This document shows positions 45,630-60,375 of a DNA stretch of 64,000 bases, in pieces (positions within the stretch are counted from its first letter, which is position 1; each line of letters starts with the position of its first letter). Location: NCBI RefSeq assembly GCF_013376045.1, contig NZ_JABMJG010000005.1, positions 380,080-444,079 on the forward strand, in the 5' to 3' direction. The position numbers and the translations under genes were made by a program. Source of the stretch: Variovorax sp. SG517 (GTDB lineage: Bacteria > Pseudomonadota > Gammaproteobacteria > Burkholderiales > Burkholderiaceae_C). The notes under the pieces were generated by a model. The model saw only the letters and a program-made list of their open reading frames with translations, did no database searches and had not been told where the DNA came from.

Positions 45630-45959
45630 ATGAATTTGACGATCAGCGGTCATCACCTCGACGTCACACCTGCCTTGCGCACCTACGTCACGAGCAAGCT
45701 GGACCGGGTCATCCGACATTTCGACCAGGTGGTCGATGTGAAGGTGATCCTCACGGTGGAAAAGCAGAAGGAAAAGGAACGCCGTCAAAGGGCGGAATGC
45801 AACATCCACGTCAAGGGCAATGACATGTTCGCGGAGTCGAGCCACGCTGATCTCTACGCTGCGGTCGATGAACTGGTCGACAAGCTCGACCGCCAGGTGG
45901 TGCGCCACAAGGACCGCCTGCAGGACCACCATCACGCTGCGCCCAAGCGCGTGATGTAG
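45630..45959 (+). CDS. hpf: Ribosome hibernation-promoting factor (short form)
   Basis: Protein of 109 aa. [39 protein letters not shown] opens the fold, then [36 protein letters not shown]. It binds stationary-phase ribosomes and promotes 100S dimers or inactivity. It has a strong AGGAGG ribosome site and a terminator after it, ahead of ptsN. In many proteobacteria rpoN lies directly upstream; here it does not. Confidence 0.94.
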   Translation: MNLTISGHHLDVTPALRTYVTSKLDRVIRHFDQVVDVKVILTVEKQKEKERRQRAECNIHVKGNDMFAESSHADLYAAVDELVDKLDRQVVRHKDRLQDHHHAAPKRVM

Positions 45960-45979
45960 GAGCCCCCGGGCTCGCATCG

Positions 45980-46010
45980 AAGGCCGCCTGCGGGGCGGCC
46001 TTTTCTTTTC
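45980..46010 (+). terminator. Rho-independent terminator after hpf
   Basis: AAGGCCGCC (45980-45988) pairs with GGCGGCCTT (45994-46002) around TGCGG, followed by TTTTCTTTTCC. Confidence 0.87.
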
Positions 46011-46120
46011 CGACTGTTGCACTAGGGTTTTTGGCAGGCGTCCAGAGAGGAGCGCGAGGCCTTCAGGCAACGTGTAGACAGAAAGTAAATAGGGGGACTG
46101 GGGGTTTTTACCAAGCGGGT

Positions 46121-46126
46121 GCATAA
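46121..46126 (+). promoter_or_regulatory. -10-like box of the ptsN promoter
   Basis: CATAAT lies 22 bp before the ptsN start codon and is a good -10 match. There is no obvious -35, although the G/A/T-rich stretch GGGGGACTGGGGG lies at the right distance. Together with the terminator at 45980 it implies ptsN has its own promoter. Confidence 0.4.
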
Positions 46127-46148
46127 TCGCCCCCGCTCTGCACCCACC

Positions 46149-46616
46149 ATGAATCGACTCGCGTCCATCCTGCCGCCCGCTCAAGTGCTTGTGAGCGTTG
46201 ACGCTACCAGCAAGAAACGTGCTTTCGAAGAAGCCGGCCTGCTGTTCGAAAGCCTTCACGGTCTGGGCCGTGCCCTCATCACCGACAGCCTGTTCGCGCG
46301 CGAGCGCCTCGGCTCCACCGGCCTGGGCCACGGCGTCGCCATTCCGCATGGCCGCATCAAGGGCCTCAAGTCGCCGATGGCCGCTGTGTTCCAGCTGGCC
46401 AACCCGATCGGCTTCGACGCCCCCGACGAGCAACCCGTCGCATTGCTGATCTTCCTGCTGGTGCCCGAAGCGGCCACGCAGAAGCATCTCGAAATCCTCT
46501 CCGAAATCGCCGAGCTGCTGAGCGACGCCAGCCTGCGCGAGCAGATCAAGTCCAGCACCGACGCCACGGCCCTGCACGACCTGATCGCCGGCTGGCAATC
46601 CACGCAGGTCGCCTGA
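46149..46616 (+). CDS. ptsN: Nitrogen PTS EIIA protein
   Basis: Protein of 155 aa. The active-site histidine is His67 in GHGVAIPHGRIKGL, phosphorylated by NPr in the regulatory phosphotransferase. PIGFDAPDEQPVALLIFLLVPE and HLEILSEIAELL follow as in EIIA-Ntr. It regulates potassium and nitrogen-related processes. The start at ATG 46149 is preceded by CACC; the longer upstream frame is not needed. hprK follows 98 bp downstream. Confidence 0.94.
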   Translation: MNRLASILPPAQVLVSVDATSKKRAFEEAGLLFESLHGLGRALITDSLFARERLGSTGLGHGVAIPHGRIKGLKSPMAAVFQLANPIGFDAPDEQPVALLIFLLVPEAATQKHLEILSEIAELLSDASLREQIKSSTDATALHDLIAGWQSTQVA

Positions 46617-46714
46617 GCGCATGCGTTGGCGCGCGCGGCTGCTGATAAGCTGCGCGGCTCCTTCTTCCCTCATTCCACCGCAAAGCCGGCGCCTGCGCGC
46701 CGCCTTCTGAACGC

Positions 46715-47674
46715 ATGAAGCCGACCGTCATCAGCGCCGATGCCATGTTCGAGGAGTTCCGTGGCTCGCTCCGCTGGGAATGGCTCGCCGGGCTGGGAGC
46801 GTCGGAGCGCCAGTTCGATCCCGAGGTCATCAGCCGCGCGCAGTCGGCCGCCGACCTGGTCGGCTACCTCAACTACATCCACCCGTACCGCGTGCAGATC
46901 CTCGGCGCCCGCGAGGTGGCCTACCTCACGCGCGGCAGCGAGGAAGACTGCGCGCGGCGCATCGCCCGCATCGTCACGCTGGAGCCGCCGATGCTGGTGC
47001 TGGCCGACGGCCAGGCCGCGCCCGACGAGCTGCTGTCGATCTGCGAGCGCGCGCAGCTGCCGCTCTTCGCGACGCGCGAGTCGTCGGCCTTCGTGATCGA
47101 CCTGCTGCGCGCCTACCTGTCCAAGCACTTCGCCGAGCGCACCTCGATGCACGGCGTGTTCATGGACATCCTGGGCATGGGCGTGATGATCACGGGCGAG
47201 TCGGGCCTGGGCAAGAGCGAGCTGGGGCTTGAGTTGATCTCGCGCGGCAACGGCCTCGTGGCCGACGATGCGGTCGACCTCTACCGCATCAACCAGAACA
47301 CCATCGAGGGCCGCTGCCCCGACCTGCTGCTGAACCTGCTGGAAGTGCGCGGCATCGGCCTGCTGGACATCCGCGCGATCTTCGGCGAGACGGCGGTGCG
47401 CCGGAAGATGCGGCTCAAGCTCATCGTGCACCTGGTGCGGCGCGACAGCTTCGAGCGCGACTACGAGCGCATGCCCTCGGCGCCGCTCACGCAGGACGTG
47501 CTGGGCATTCCGGTGCGCAAGGTCATCATCCAGGTGGTGGCCGGGCGCAACATCGCCGTGCTGGTGGAGGCCGCGGTGCGAAATTCGATCCTGCAGCTGC
47601 GCGGCATCGACACGTATGCCGACTTCGTGGCGCGGCACCACAAGGCGATGGAAAACTCCCGCGACGGGGATTGA
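46715..47674 (+). CDS. hprK: HPr kinase/phosphorylase
   Basis: Protein of 319 aa. The Walker A motif is [14 protein letters not shown], the catalytic histidine lies in [12 protein letters not shown] just before it, and the K3-loop-like region [15 protein letters not shown] follows. It phosphorylates and dephosphorylates HPr at a serine. The gene follows ptsN, as in many betaproteobacteria. It converges with fur. A rapZ-like gene, often found after hprK, is not here. Confidence 0.94.
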   Translation: MKPTVISADAMFEEFRGSLRWEWLAGLGASERQFDPEVISRAQSAADLVGYLNYIHPYRVQILGAREVAYLTRGSEEDCARRIARIVTLEPPMLVLADGQAAPDELLSICERAQLPLFATRESSAFVIDLLRAYLSKHFAERTSMHGVFMDILGMGVMITGESGLGKSELGLELISRGNGLVADDAVDLYRINQNTIEGRCPDLLLNLLEVRGIGLLDIRAIFGETAVRRKMRLKLIVHLVRRDSFERDYERMPSAPLTQDVLGIPVRKVIIQVVAGRNIAVLVEAAVRNSILQLRGIDTYADFVARHHKAMENSRDGD

Positions 47675-47686
47675 TCGGTTCGCCGG

Positions 47687-47710
47687 ATGCGGCCGCCGCC
47701 GGGGCCGCAT
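47687..47710 (+). terminator. Possible terminator between hprK and fur
   Basis: ATGCGGCC (47687-47694) and GGCCGCAT (47703-47710) form a perfect 8-bp stem with an 8-nt loop between convergent genes; only TTCCTG follows, so the T-tract is weak. Confidence 0.4.
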
Positions 47711-47728
47711 TTCCTGCTTCGGTATGTA

Positions 47729-48148
47729 TCAGCGCTTCTTGGCGCAGTCTCCACACAAACCGTAAAGCGACATGGCGTGATCCTGCAGGATCCAGCCCTT
47801 GTCCTTGGCGATCATCTGCTGGCGGCGCTCGATCTCGGCGTCGTAGAACTCCTCGACCTTGCCGCACGAGGTGCAGATCAGGTGGTCGTGGTGGGTGCCT
47901 TCGTTCAGCTCGTAGACCGCCTTGCCGCTCTCGAAGTGACTGCGCTCCAGGATGCCGGCCTGTTCGAACTGGGTGAGCACCCGGTAGACGGTGGCCAGGC
48001 CGATGTCGGAGTGTTCGTTGAGCAGCACGCGGAACACGTCTTCCGCCGTCATGTGCCGCTGGCTGCCGGTCTGGAAGATCTCCAGGATCTTCAGGCGGGG
48101 CAGGGTGGCCTTGAGGCCGGTGTTCTTGAGTTCGTCGATGTTGGCCAT
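47729..48148 (-). CDS. fur: Ferric uptake regulator
   Basis: Protein of 139 aa. The DNA-binding helix lies in [16 protein letters not shown] and [29 protein letters not shown]. The metal site HHDHLIC and a C-terminal CGDC pair are seen ([10 protein letters not shown] and LCGDCAKKR). It represses iron-uptake genes when bound to Fe2+. Between hprK and bamE, as in other Comamonadaceae. Confidence 0.96.
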   Translation of the reverse strand: MANIDELKNTGLKATLPRLKILEIFQTGSQRHMTAEDVFRVLLNEHSDIGLATVYRVLTQFEQAGILERSHFESGKAVYELNEGTHHDHLICTSCGKVEEFYDAEIERRQQMIAKDKGWILQDHAMSLYGLCGDCAKKR

Positions 48149-48205
48149 GTTGGTTCCTGCGCCCCTGGCGGGGCCGCGGCGAAAGGCCCCGAAAAGGCCA
48201 GCCGC

Positions 48206-48211
48206 TACAAT
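48206..48211 (+). promoter_or_regulatory. -10-like box upstream of bamE
   Basis: TACAAT lies 33 bp ahead of the bamE start, in the divergent space with fur. No clear -35. Confidence 0.35.
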
Positions 48212-48243
48212 GGCCGATCATATCGCTACCCCCTTTTCCTCCC

Positions 48244-48810
48244 ATGCCTGCCAACTTCCAACGCCGGCCCTGGCTGCTGGCTGTCGCCGTCGCGGCAACG
48301 CTCGGCCTCGGTGCCTGCAGCGGTTTCACCGAACGCACGCGTGGCGCGCTGGCCGCCGTAACCCCCTACAAAGTCGAGGTGGTTCAGGGCAATTTCGTGT
48401 CGAAGGAACAGGTCGCGGCGCTCAAGCCGGGCATGTCCCGCCAGCAGGTGCGTGAAATCCTCGGGACCTCGCTGCTGAACGACGTGTTCCATGCCAACCG
48501 CTGGGACTACGTCTTCACCATCCGCCGCCAGGGCGTCGAGCCGCAGGAGCGCCGCCTGACGGTGTACTTCAACGGCGAGATCATGGACCGCTTCGAGGGC
48601 GACGAGATGCCCAGCGAGGAAGAATTCGTCGCCACGCTCGATACCCGCAAGAAATCCGGCAAGGTGCCCGCGCTCGAAGCCTCGGAAGACGAGCTCAAGA
48701 AATACGCGCCCAAGGACGACGAGAAGAAAGCCGGTGCCTCCAAGGACGCGACGTCGGCTTCCCTGCCGCCGCTGCCGGCCGCCTACCCCCCGCTCGAAGC
48801 CGCGCGCTGA
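48244..48810 (+). CDS. bamE: Outer membrane protein assembly lipoprotein (BAM complex)
   Basis: Protein of 188 aa. The lipobox is LGLGACSGF, so Cys25 is the lipidated residue. The BamE/SmpA fold follows with KVEVVQGNFVSKEQVAALKPGMSRQQVREILGTSLLND and WDYVFTIRRQG. It aids folding of outer-membrane beta-barrels. The C-terminal tail (residues about 130-188) is a Lys/Asp/Ala-rich extension, longer than in E. coli BamE. Confidence 0.93.
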   Translation: MPANFQRRPWLLAVAVAATLGLGACSGFTERTRGALAAVTPYKVEVVQGNFVSKEQVAALKPGMSRQQVREILGTSLLNDVFHANRWDYVFTIRRQGVEPQERRLTVYFNGEIMDRFEGDEMPSEEEFVATLDTRKKSGKVPALEASEDELKKYAPKDDEKKAGASKDATSASLPPLPAAYPPLEAAR

Positions 48811-48919
48811 GCGCGCAGGAGCATCGGCGGCTGCGGGCGGCGCCCGCCAGTCGGGCGGCGTCCGTTCCGTGTCCATGCATGCCATTGGCCGTTTCGAAAT
48901 TCCCGAAGACTGAACCAGC

Positions 48920-49765
48920 GTGACCGAATCCACCTCCACCCCCTCCGCCAATTCCGCCTCCGCGCCGCGCCGCGTCGCCATCGCCGGGGCTTCGGGCCGC
49001 ATGGGCCACATGCTGATCGAGGCCGTGCGCAACGCGCCCGACCTGCGCCTGGCCGGCGCCCTCGACATCGCCGGCAGCCCGGCCCTTGGCACCGATGCCG
49101 GCGCCTTCCTGGGCTTCGACAGCGGCGTGTCCATCGTGTCCGACCTGCGCGCCGGCCTGAAGGACGCGCAGGTGCTCATCGACTTCACCCGCCCCGAAGG
49201 CACGCTCGCGCACCTCGCGGTCTGCCGCGAACTGGGCGTGCAGGCCGTCATCGGCACCACCGGCTTCAGCGACGCGCAGAAGGCCGAGATCGCCGAGATC
49301 GCCAAGGACATCGCGATCATGATGGCGCCCAACATGAGCGTGGGCGTCAACGTCACCTTCAAGCTGCTCGAGATGGCGGCCAAGGCCATGGCGACGGGCT
49401 ACGACATCGAGATCATCGAGGCGCACCACCGCCACAAGGTCGACGCGCCCTCGGGCACCGCGCTCAAGATGGGCGAGGTCATCGCCGACGCGCTGGGCCG
49501 CGACCTCAAGGACTGCGCGGTGTACGCCCGCGAAGGCATCACCGGCGAGCGCGACCCGTCCACCATCGGCTTCTCGGCCATCCGCGGCGGCGACATCGTG
49601 GGTGACCACACCGTGCTGTTCGCCGGCACCGGCGAGCGCATCGAGATCACCCACAAGTCGTCGAGCCGCGTCACCTACGCGCAGGGCAGCCTGCGCGCGG
49701 TGCGCTTCCTGGCCGGGCAGCGCGCGGGCCTGTTCGACATGTACGACGTGCTCGGTCTTCGCTGA
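48920..49765 (+). CDS. dapB: 4-hydroxy-tetrahydrodipicolinate reductase
   Basis: Protein of 281 aa, starting at GTG 48920. The NAD(P)H motif is [19 protein letters not shown], and the catalytic segment is [22 protein letters not shown], with the paired His and Lys. The second TTGFSDAQK segment binds substrate. It reduces 4-hydroxy-tetrahydrodipicolinate in the lysine and diaminopimelate pathway. It is 109 bp downstream of bamE and 27 bp upstream of exbB. Confidence 0.95.
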   Translation: MTESTSTPSANSASAPRRVAIAGASGRMGHMLIEAVRNAPDLRLAGALDIAGSPALGTDAGAFLGFDSGVSIVSDLRAGLKDAQVLIDFTRPEGTLAHLAVCRELGVQAVIGTTGFSDAQKAEIAEIAKDIAIMMAPNMSVGVNVTFKLLEMAAKAMATGYDIEIIEAHHRHKVDAPSGTALKMGEVIADALGRDLKDCAVYAREGITGERDPSTIGFSAIRGGDIVGDHTVLFAGTGERIEITHKSSSRVTYAQGSLRAVRFLAGQRAGLFDMYDVLGLR

Positions 49766-49792
49766 CCGCGCGGCACCCACCAAGGACCGCCG

Positions 49793-50488
49793 ATGAGCGT
49801 GCTCGAACTGCTGGCCCACGGTGACGGCGTCAGCCGTTCGGTGGCCGCGCTGCTGCTCGCGATGTCGATCGCGAGCTGGGTCATCATCCTCTGGAAGGCG
49901 TGGCTGCTGCGCGGCGGCACACGCGACGTGCTGCGCAGCATCGCGGCGTTCTGGCAGTCGTCCACGCTGGCCGACGCCGAGCAGAAGCTCAAGGCCTTCG
50001 ACCGCGCGACGCTGGTGTCGCCCGCCGTCTCGGCCATCCGGGGCGTCGCCGCGGGCGAGCCGGCCGGCACGCTGGGCGCCACGGTCGACCCCAACCAGCG
50101 CCTCACGCGCGTGCTGCGCGACGCCCTGCACGGTGCGCTGCGCCGGCTGCAGGCGGGGCAGATCCTGCTGGCCACCGTCGGCGCCACCGCGCCCTTCGTC
50201 GGGCTGCTGGGCACGGTCTGGGGCATCTATGGCGCGCTAACGGGCATTGCCGGCCAGACCGGCGGCTTCACCATCGACAAGGTGGCGGGCCCGGTGGGCG
50301 AGGCGCTCATCATGACGGCCTTCGGCCTGGCCGTGGCCATCCCGGCCGTGCTGGCCTACAACGTCTTCGGCCGCGTCATCGGCCGCATCGAAGCCGAGCT
50401 AGAAGGCTTCGCGCACGACCTGCTGGGCAGCTTCGCCGCCCCGCCTGCTCCCGTCGCGCCGCCGCCCGCGCGGCCGATGCCGGTCTGA
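49793..50488 (+). CDS. exbB: ExbB/TolQ-type proton channel protein
   Basis: Protein of 231 aa with three transmembrane helices (VAALLLAMSIASWVIILWKAWLL; LLATVGATAPFVGLLGTVWGIYGALT; MTAFGLAVAIPAVLAYNVF). The GLLGTVWGIYGAL motif is the MotA/TolQ/ExbB signature. It uses the proton gradient to energise outer-membrane transport with ExbD. The neighbour is exbD; there is no tonB in the window. Confidence 0.88.
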   Translation: MSVLELLAHGDGVSRSVAALLLAMSIASWVIILWKAWLLRGGTRDVLRSIAAFWQSSTLADAEQKLKAFDRATLVSPAVSAIRGVAAGEPAGTLGATVDPNQRLTRVLRDALHGALRRLQAGQILLATVGATAPFVGLLGTVWGIYGALTGIAGQTGGFTIDKVAGPVGEALIMTAFGLAVAIPAVLAYNVFGRVIGRIEAELEGFAHDLLGSFAAPPAPVAPPPARPMPV

Positions 50489-50506
50489 GGACCCGGAACG
50501 GCAATC

Positions 50507-50986
50507 ATGGCCTTCGGTCGCACATCACTGGGCAGCGCCACCGGCGGCGGCGGGCGTGCCATGGGTGCGGGCGCGCAGCGGCCGCTGTCCGACATCAACG
50601 TCACGCCGCTGGTCGACGTGATGCTGGTGCTGCTGGTGATCTTTATCATCACCGCGCCGCTGATGGCCAGCTCGATCAAGCTCGACCTGCCGCAAACCGA
50701 TGCCGGCCAGCCCAACGACGCGCCCAAGTTCGTGAGCCTGTCGGTCGACGCCTCGGGCAAGGTCTTCCTCAACGACAAGGCCGTGACCGACGAGGAACTG
50801 GCGCAGCAGCTCGGGAAGGCCGCCGCCGACAGCAAGGACACCGAGGTGCAGCTGCGTGCGGACCAGACGGTGCCTTACGGCAAGGTGGTGGCGCTGATGG
50901 GCATCGCGAACAAGGCGGGGCTGAGCCGCATCGGGTTCGTGACGGAAGCACCTGCCGCTCCCTCGAATTCGTCCGAGCGGCGCTGA
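50507..50986 (+). CDS. exbD: ExbD/TolR-type proton channel protein
   Basis: Protein of 159 aa. A short cytoplasmic N-terminus (Gly-rich) leads into one transmembrane helix; the conserved aspartate that carries protons is in NVTPLVDVMLVLLVIFIITAPLM. The periplasmic domain follows with VSLSVDASGKVFLND and a C-terminal helix. The gene begins 18 bp after exbB. Confidence 0.9.
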   Translation: MAFGRTSLGSATGGGGRAMGAGAQRPLSDINVTPLVDVMLVLLVIFIITAPLMASSIKLDLPQTDAGQPNDAPKFVSLSVDASGKVFLNDKAVTDEELAQQLGKAAADSKDTEVQLRADQTVPYGKVVALMGIANKAGLSRIGFVTEAPAAPSNSSERR

Positions 50987-51034
50987 GCTTTCTTTCTCCC
51001 GTTCCGTTCGGGCGTCCGCCCTGGCACTAGTCAG

Positions 51035-51103
51035 CCTCCCGCAAGGGTGCGCGTCATATTTTTCGCCGTCGACCTGAGTCGATGCCAACAAATATGAGGG
51101 AGG
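51035..51103 (+). promoter_or_regulatory. Nested inverted repeats that could hide the ribosome site of the 51111 gene
   Basis: The strong ribosome site GGGAGG (51098-51103, 7 nt before ATG 51111) is perfectly complementary to CCTCCC at 51035-51040. Inside it, TCATATTT (51054-51061) is complementary to AAATATGA (51090-51097). In RNA these could stack with a bulge of about 13 nt on the left side and cover the ribosome site. Confidence 0.4.
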
Positions 51104-51110
51104 TTGCGCG

Positions 51111-51836
51111 ATGGATGGAGGAGTCACACGTCTCTTGCGGGCTTGGCCCGGCCTTGGGCAACGAGGTGGCATCGCTCTGCGGGTGATCATGCCCATCCTT
51201 CTGCTTGGCATGCTGGCAGGCTGCACGACGCCTTACGGTCCGAGGGGCCTAGCCGGCGGATACGTGGATACGCGCATTGCCGATGACACCTATCTCGTGG
51301 AATTCCACGGCAACGGAAAGACCTCGGGCGACATGGTCTGGCGCTACTGGATCTACCGTTGTGCTGAACTGACCCGACAGCGCGGCTATTCGCTGTTTGC
51401 GCTGGCATCGAAAAACGCGGCAGCCGTACCGCCGGCTGGCGGTGCGCTGAAGCTCATGTCGCTCGAACCCGACGAGAGCGACTCGCCTCCGCTGCCGAGT
51501 CCGTTCAAGGGTGGAGGTGGCGGCGGTACCCATACCGTGTATGTCCCGAGCTACTCGGGAGGCGGAGGAACTATCACGACGTGGCATTCGAGCGCCACCA
51601 TCCGGATGTTCCGCGACGTGAGTGAAGCCGGTGCGGCCTACGCTCTTCGGGCCGACGCTGTCATCACGCTCCTCAAACCCTATGTCTTGAGCCAGGGGCG
51701 CAGCGATGCTCCGTCCCGCGAAGAGCTGATTCGGCGCACCGGCGCCAGCCCGCAGCCTGAAACCGCGGTTTCCGCGCAGCGCCGCGAGCCGGTTCAGATG
51801 AAGGACCTTGACGGCCTCATTCGTTCACCGGAATGA
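51111..51836 (+). CDS. CC0125/CC1285-type lipoprotein
   Basis: Protein of 241 aa. After a positively charged, Gly-rich leader the hydrophobic segment IALRVIMPILLLGMLAGC ends in the lipobox LAGC (Cys38). The mature part contains GGYVDTRIADDTYLVEFHGNGKTSGD and YRCAELTRQRGYSLFAL, which is the CC0125/CC1285 family signature, then a Gly/Pro-rich low-complexity stretch, THTVYVPSYSGGGG. A shorter start at 51189 is possible. It overlaps the following protease gene by 4 bp (ATGA). The G/C bias is milder here than in neighbours. Role unknown. Confidence 0.8.
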   Translation: MDGGVTRLLRAWPGLGQRGGIALRVIMPILLLGMLAGCTTPYGPRGLAGGYVDTRIADDTYLVEFHGNGKTSGDMVWRYWIYRCAELTRQRGYSLFALASKNAAAVPPAGGALKLMSLEPDESDSPPLPSPFKGGGGGGTHTVYVPSYSGGGGTITTWHSSATIRMFRDVSEAGAAYALRADAVITLLKPYVLSQGRSDAPSREELIRRTGASPQPETAVSAQRREPVQMKDLDGLIRSPE

Positions 51837-52822
51837 CTGGTTCTATGCAGAAGTGGCAAGGCCTGCTGCGGCGCGCAGCCCCATGCGGCTTCAGCCTTCT
51901 TTGTGCGATGCCGATGGTGTCGCACGCGATGTCCGCCGAGGAGCTGTTTCGCCGAATGGCGCCTTCGGTCTGGGTCATCCGGCCGATTGATGCGCAAGGC
52001 AAATCGCTGGGTACTGGCAGCGGCGTGGTGATCGACCAGGGGCGCCTCGTCACCAACTGCCATGTGCTTGCGAAAGCGGCGTCCATCCTCGTGAAGCACG
52101 AGAACGTGACATTCCAGGCGACGTTGGAGTTTCCGGACACGGAGCGCGACCTGTGCTCGATCAAGGTGGCGAACTTCACGGCACCGGCTGTGCAGATCGC
52201 ACCGGTCGAAACGCTGCGCGTGGGGCAAAAAATCTACACCATCGGCACGCCGTACGGCCTGGAGCAGACGCTCAGCGACGGCCTTGTTTCCGCGCTTCGC
52301 CGAGGGCCCAGCGAAACGATCGAGTACATACAGATATCGGCGCCCACTTCACCCGGTTCGAGCGGGGGCGGGCTCTTCGACGAGCAGGGCCGACTGGTGG
52401 GTATTACCACTTCGGGCATGACAGGCACGGCCCAGAACCTGAACTTCGCCCGGCCGGCTCAATGGATTCTCGACCTGCCTGAACGTGGGCGGCTCGCACT
52501 GGCCGCTTACAAGAAGCCCGAGGTCGCGGCCGGCGTGCCGTCCGCGTCTTCCCCTGCCACTGTTGTTGCATCCGGACCGGCGGCGGGTCGCGTTCCCTAT
52601 CTGAGCGAGTCGCGGCAACTTGCCTTCCGGGACTTCCTGGGGCAGCCCATCCCCCGGGCTTTCGCCGTTTCCCTGGATGGTCACTATGGCGCTGCCTGGA
52701 ATGACAAGGGAAGGTCGACGCAGGCAGAGCTGTCAGAGCGCGCACTCGCCAATTGCAGGAAGTTCGCGTCGGCCGAGTGCCGCCTCTACATGGTCGGCGA
52801 CCAGATCGTCTGGCACGAATAG
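51833..52822 (+). CDS. Secreted trypsin-like serine protease
   Basis: Protein of 329 aa. The signal peptide ends near residue 32 (SHA). Triad: His77 in LVTNCHVLA, Asp106 in TERDLCSIK, Ser177 in SPGSSGGGLF, as in S1/HtrA-type proteases without a PDZ domain. After about residue 215 the protein is a linker and then a domain ending CRLYMVGDQIVWHE. It should work in the periplasm. It overlaps the lipoprotein gene, hence they are translated together. Its stop is one base from the stop of glgP on the other strand. Confidence 0.87.
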   Translation: MTGSMQKWQGLLRRAAPCGFSLLCAMPMVSHAMSAEELFRRMAPSVWVIRPIDAQGKSLGTGSGVVIDQGRLVTNCHVLAKAASILVKHENVTFQATLEFPDTERDLCSIKVANFTAPAVQIAPVETLRVGQKIYTIGTPYGLEQTLSDGLVSALRRGPSETIEYIQISAPTSPGSSGGGLFDEQGRLVGITTSGMTGTAQNLNFARPAQWILDLPERGRLALAAYKKPEVAAGVPSASSPATVVASGPAAGRVPYLSESRQLAFRDFLGQPIPRAFAVSLDGHYGAAWNDKGRSTQAELSERALANCRKFASAECRLYMVGDQIVWHE

Positions 52823-52823
52823 G

Positions 52824-55307
<2,484 letters not shown>

Positions 55308-55330
55308 GGGAACGCTCCCGGGTTGTTCAT

Positions 55331-56803
55331 CTATTGCTGGATGCTCTGGCGGTAGACATCGATGTACTGCGCCGCCGCCGTGGCCCAGTCGGCCGGACGG
55401 CGCATGGCGTTGCCGCGCACGCGGCGCCAGTCGGGCGCGCGCTCGTGGAGGGCGAAGGCGCGGCGCACGGCGCGTTCGTAGTCGGCCACCTCGAAGCGGT
55501 CGAACACGAAGCCGGTGGCCTCGCCGCTGGCCAGGTCTTCCAGCGAGCTGTCGACCACCGTGTCGGCCAGCCCGCCCACGCGCCGCACCAGCGGCAGGGC
55601 GCCGTACTTGAGGCCGTACATCTGCGTGAGGCCGCAGGGCTCGAAGAGCGAGGGCACCAGCGTCACGTCGCCGGCGCCGAACATCTGGTGGGCCAGCGCC
55701 TCGTTGTAGCCGATGGTCACGGCCACCGACTGCGGCGCGGCCGCCGCGCGCTGGCGGAAGGCTTCCTCCAGCCAGGCCTCGCCGCTGCCCAGCAGCGCGA
55801 GCTGGCCGCCCTGGGCGAGCAGCGCGTCGAGCCCGCCGAGCACCAGGTGCAAGCCCTTCTGCTCGGTGAGCCGGCTCACGACGATGAAGAGCGGCGCGTC
55901 CGGCCGTTCGGCCAGGCCCAGCTGGTGCTGCAGCACCGACTTGCATCGTGCCTTGCCGGCCATGTGGCGGCCTTCGGGCGTGTGGTAGCCCTGGATCAGC
56001 GCCGTGTCCGTGGCGGGGTTCCAGACCTTGTCGTCGACCGCGTTGAGGATGCCGCTCAAGACCGCGCTGCGCTGGCGCAGCAGGCCGTCGAGCCCGCAGC
56101 CCTGCTCGGGCGTCTGGATCTCCAGCGCGTAGGTCGGGCTCACCGTGGTGAGCCGGTCGGCGAAGTACAGGCCGCCCTTCATGAACGAGACCTGGCCGTG
56201 GTACTCGAGGCCGTTCATCTGGAACGCGGCGCCCGGCAGGCCCAGCTCCGGAAAGTGCCACGGCGCGAAGATGCCCTGGTAGGCCAGGTTGTGCACGGTG
56301 AAGACGCTGCCCACGCGCGGGCCTCCGGCCTGCCGCGCGAAGTGCAGGTAGGCCGGCGCGAGCGCGGCGTGCCAGTCGTGCGCATGCACCACCTCGGGCT
56401 GCCACTGCGGATCGAGCCCCTGCGCCAGCTGCGCCGCCGCCCAGCCGAGCAGCGCGAAGCGGCGGTGGTTGTCGCCGTAGGGCTGGCGCGAGATGTCCTC
56501 GTAGGGGTTTCCGGGCCGGCCGTAGAGTGCCGGCGCGTCGATCACGTAGGCCGGGATGCCCGGCGTGCCGTCGATGTCGATGTGCCCGAGCCGCAAGCCG
56601 AAGCCTTCGCCCCAGGGGGCGGTGAAGGCGGCCACCGGCGCGAGGTCGCGAACGCCGGCCACGATGGCCGGAAAGCCCGGCAGCAGCACGCGCGCGTCCT
56701 GCCCTTCGGCAATGAGCGCCAGGGGCAGGGCGCCGGCGATGTCCGCCAGGCCGCCGGTCTTGAGGAGGGGAAAGAGTTCTGCGCTGACCTGGAGGATTCG
56801 CAT
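55331..56803 (-). CDS. glgA: Glycogen synthase (ADP-glucose)
   Basis: Protein of 490 aa. The N-terminal KTGGLAD motif ([12 protein letters not shown]) binds ADP-glucose and the C-terminal acid/base region is [27 protein letters not shown] is also conserved. It extends glycogen from ADP-glucose. The start [13 protein letters not shown] at 56803 follows glgC with a 10-bp gap, so they are cotranscribed. Confidence 0.95.
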   Translation of the reverse strand: MRILQVSAELFPLLKTGGLADIAGALPLALIAEGQDARVLLPGFPAIVAGVRDLAPVAAFTAPWGEGFGLRLGHIDIDGTPGIPAYVIDAPALYGRPGNPYEDISRQPYGDNHRRFALLGWAAAQLAQGLDPQWQPEVVHAHDWHAALAPAYLHFARQAGGPRVGSVFTVHNLAYQGIFAPWHFPELGLPGAAFQMNGLEYHGQVSFMKGGLYFADRLTTVSPTYALEIQTPEQGCGLDGLLRQRSAVLSGILNAVDDKVWNPATDTALIQGYHTPEGRHMAGKARCKSVLQHQLGLAERPDAPLFIVVSRLTEQKGLHLVLGGLDALLAQGGQLALLGSGEAWLEEAFRQRAAAAPQSVAVTIGYNEALAHQMFGAGDVTLVPSLFEPCGLTQMYGLKYGALPLVRRVGGLADTVVDSSLEDLASGEATGFVFDRFEVADYERAVRRAFALHERAPDWRRVRGNAMRRPADWATAAAQYIDVYRQSIQQ

Positions 56804-56813
56804 CGTAGGGGGA

Positions 56814-58142
<1,329 letters not shown>

Positions 58143-58260
58143 CCTGAAGTCTCCGTTCGTTGGTATGTTGGCTGGCCGGAATGCGCCGTCGGATACGCCG
58201 TCAGATTTACGCCGTCAGAGTTTCTGCATCGAGACTAGCACCGCGCCGTGCGGCTGGCTT

Positions 58261-60357
<2,097 letters not shown>

Positions 60358-60375
60358 CTTGTTTGTTCTTTGTGA

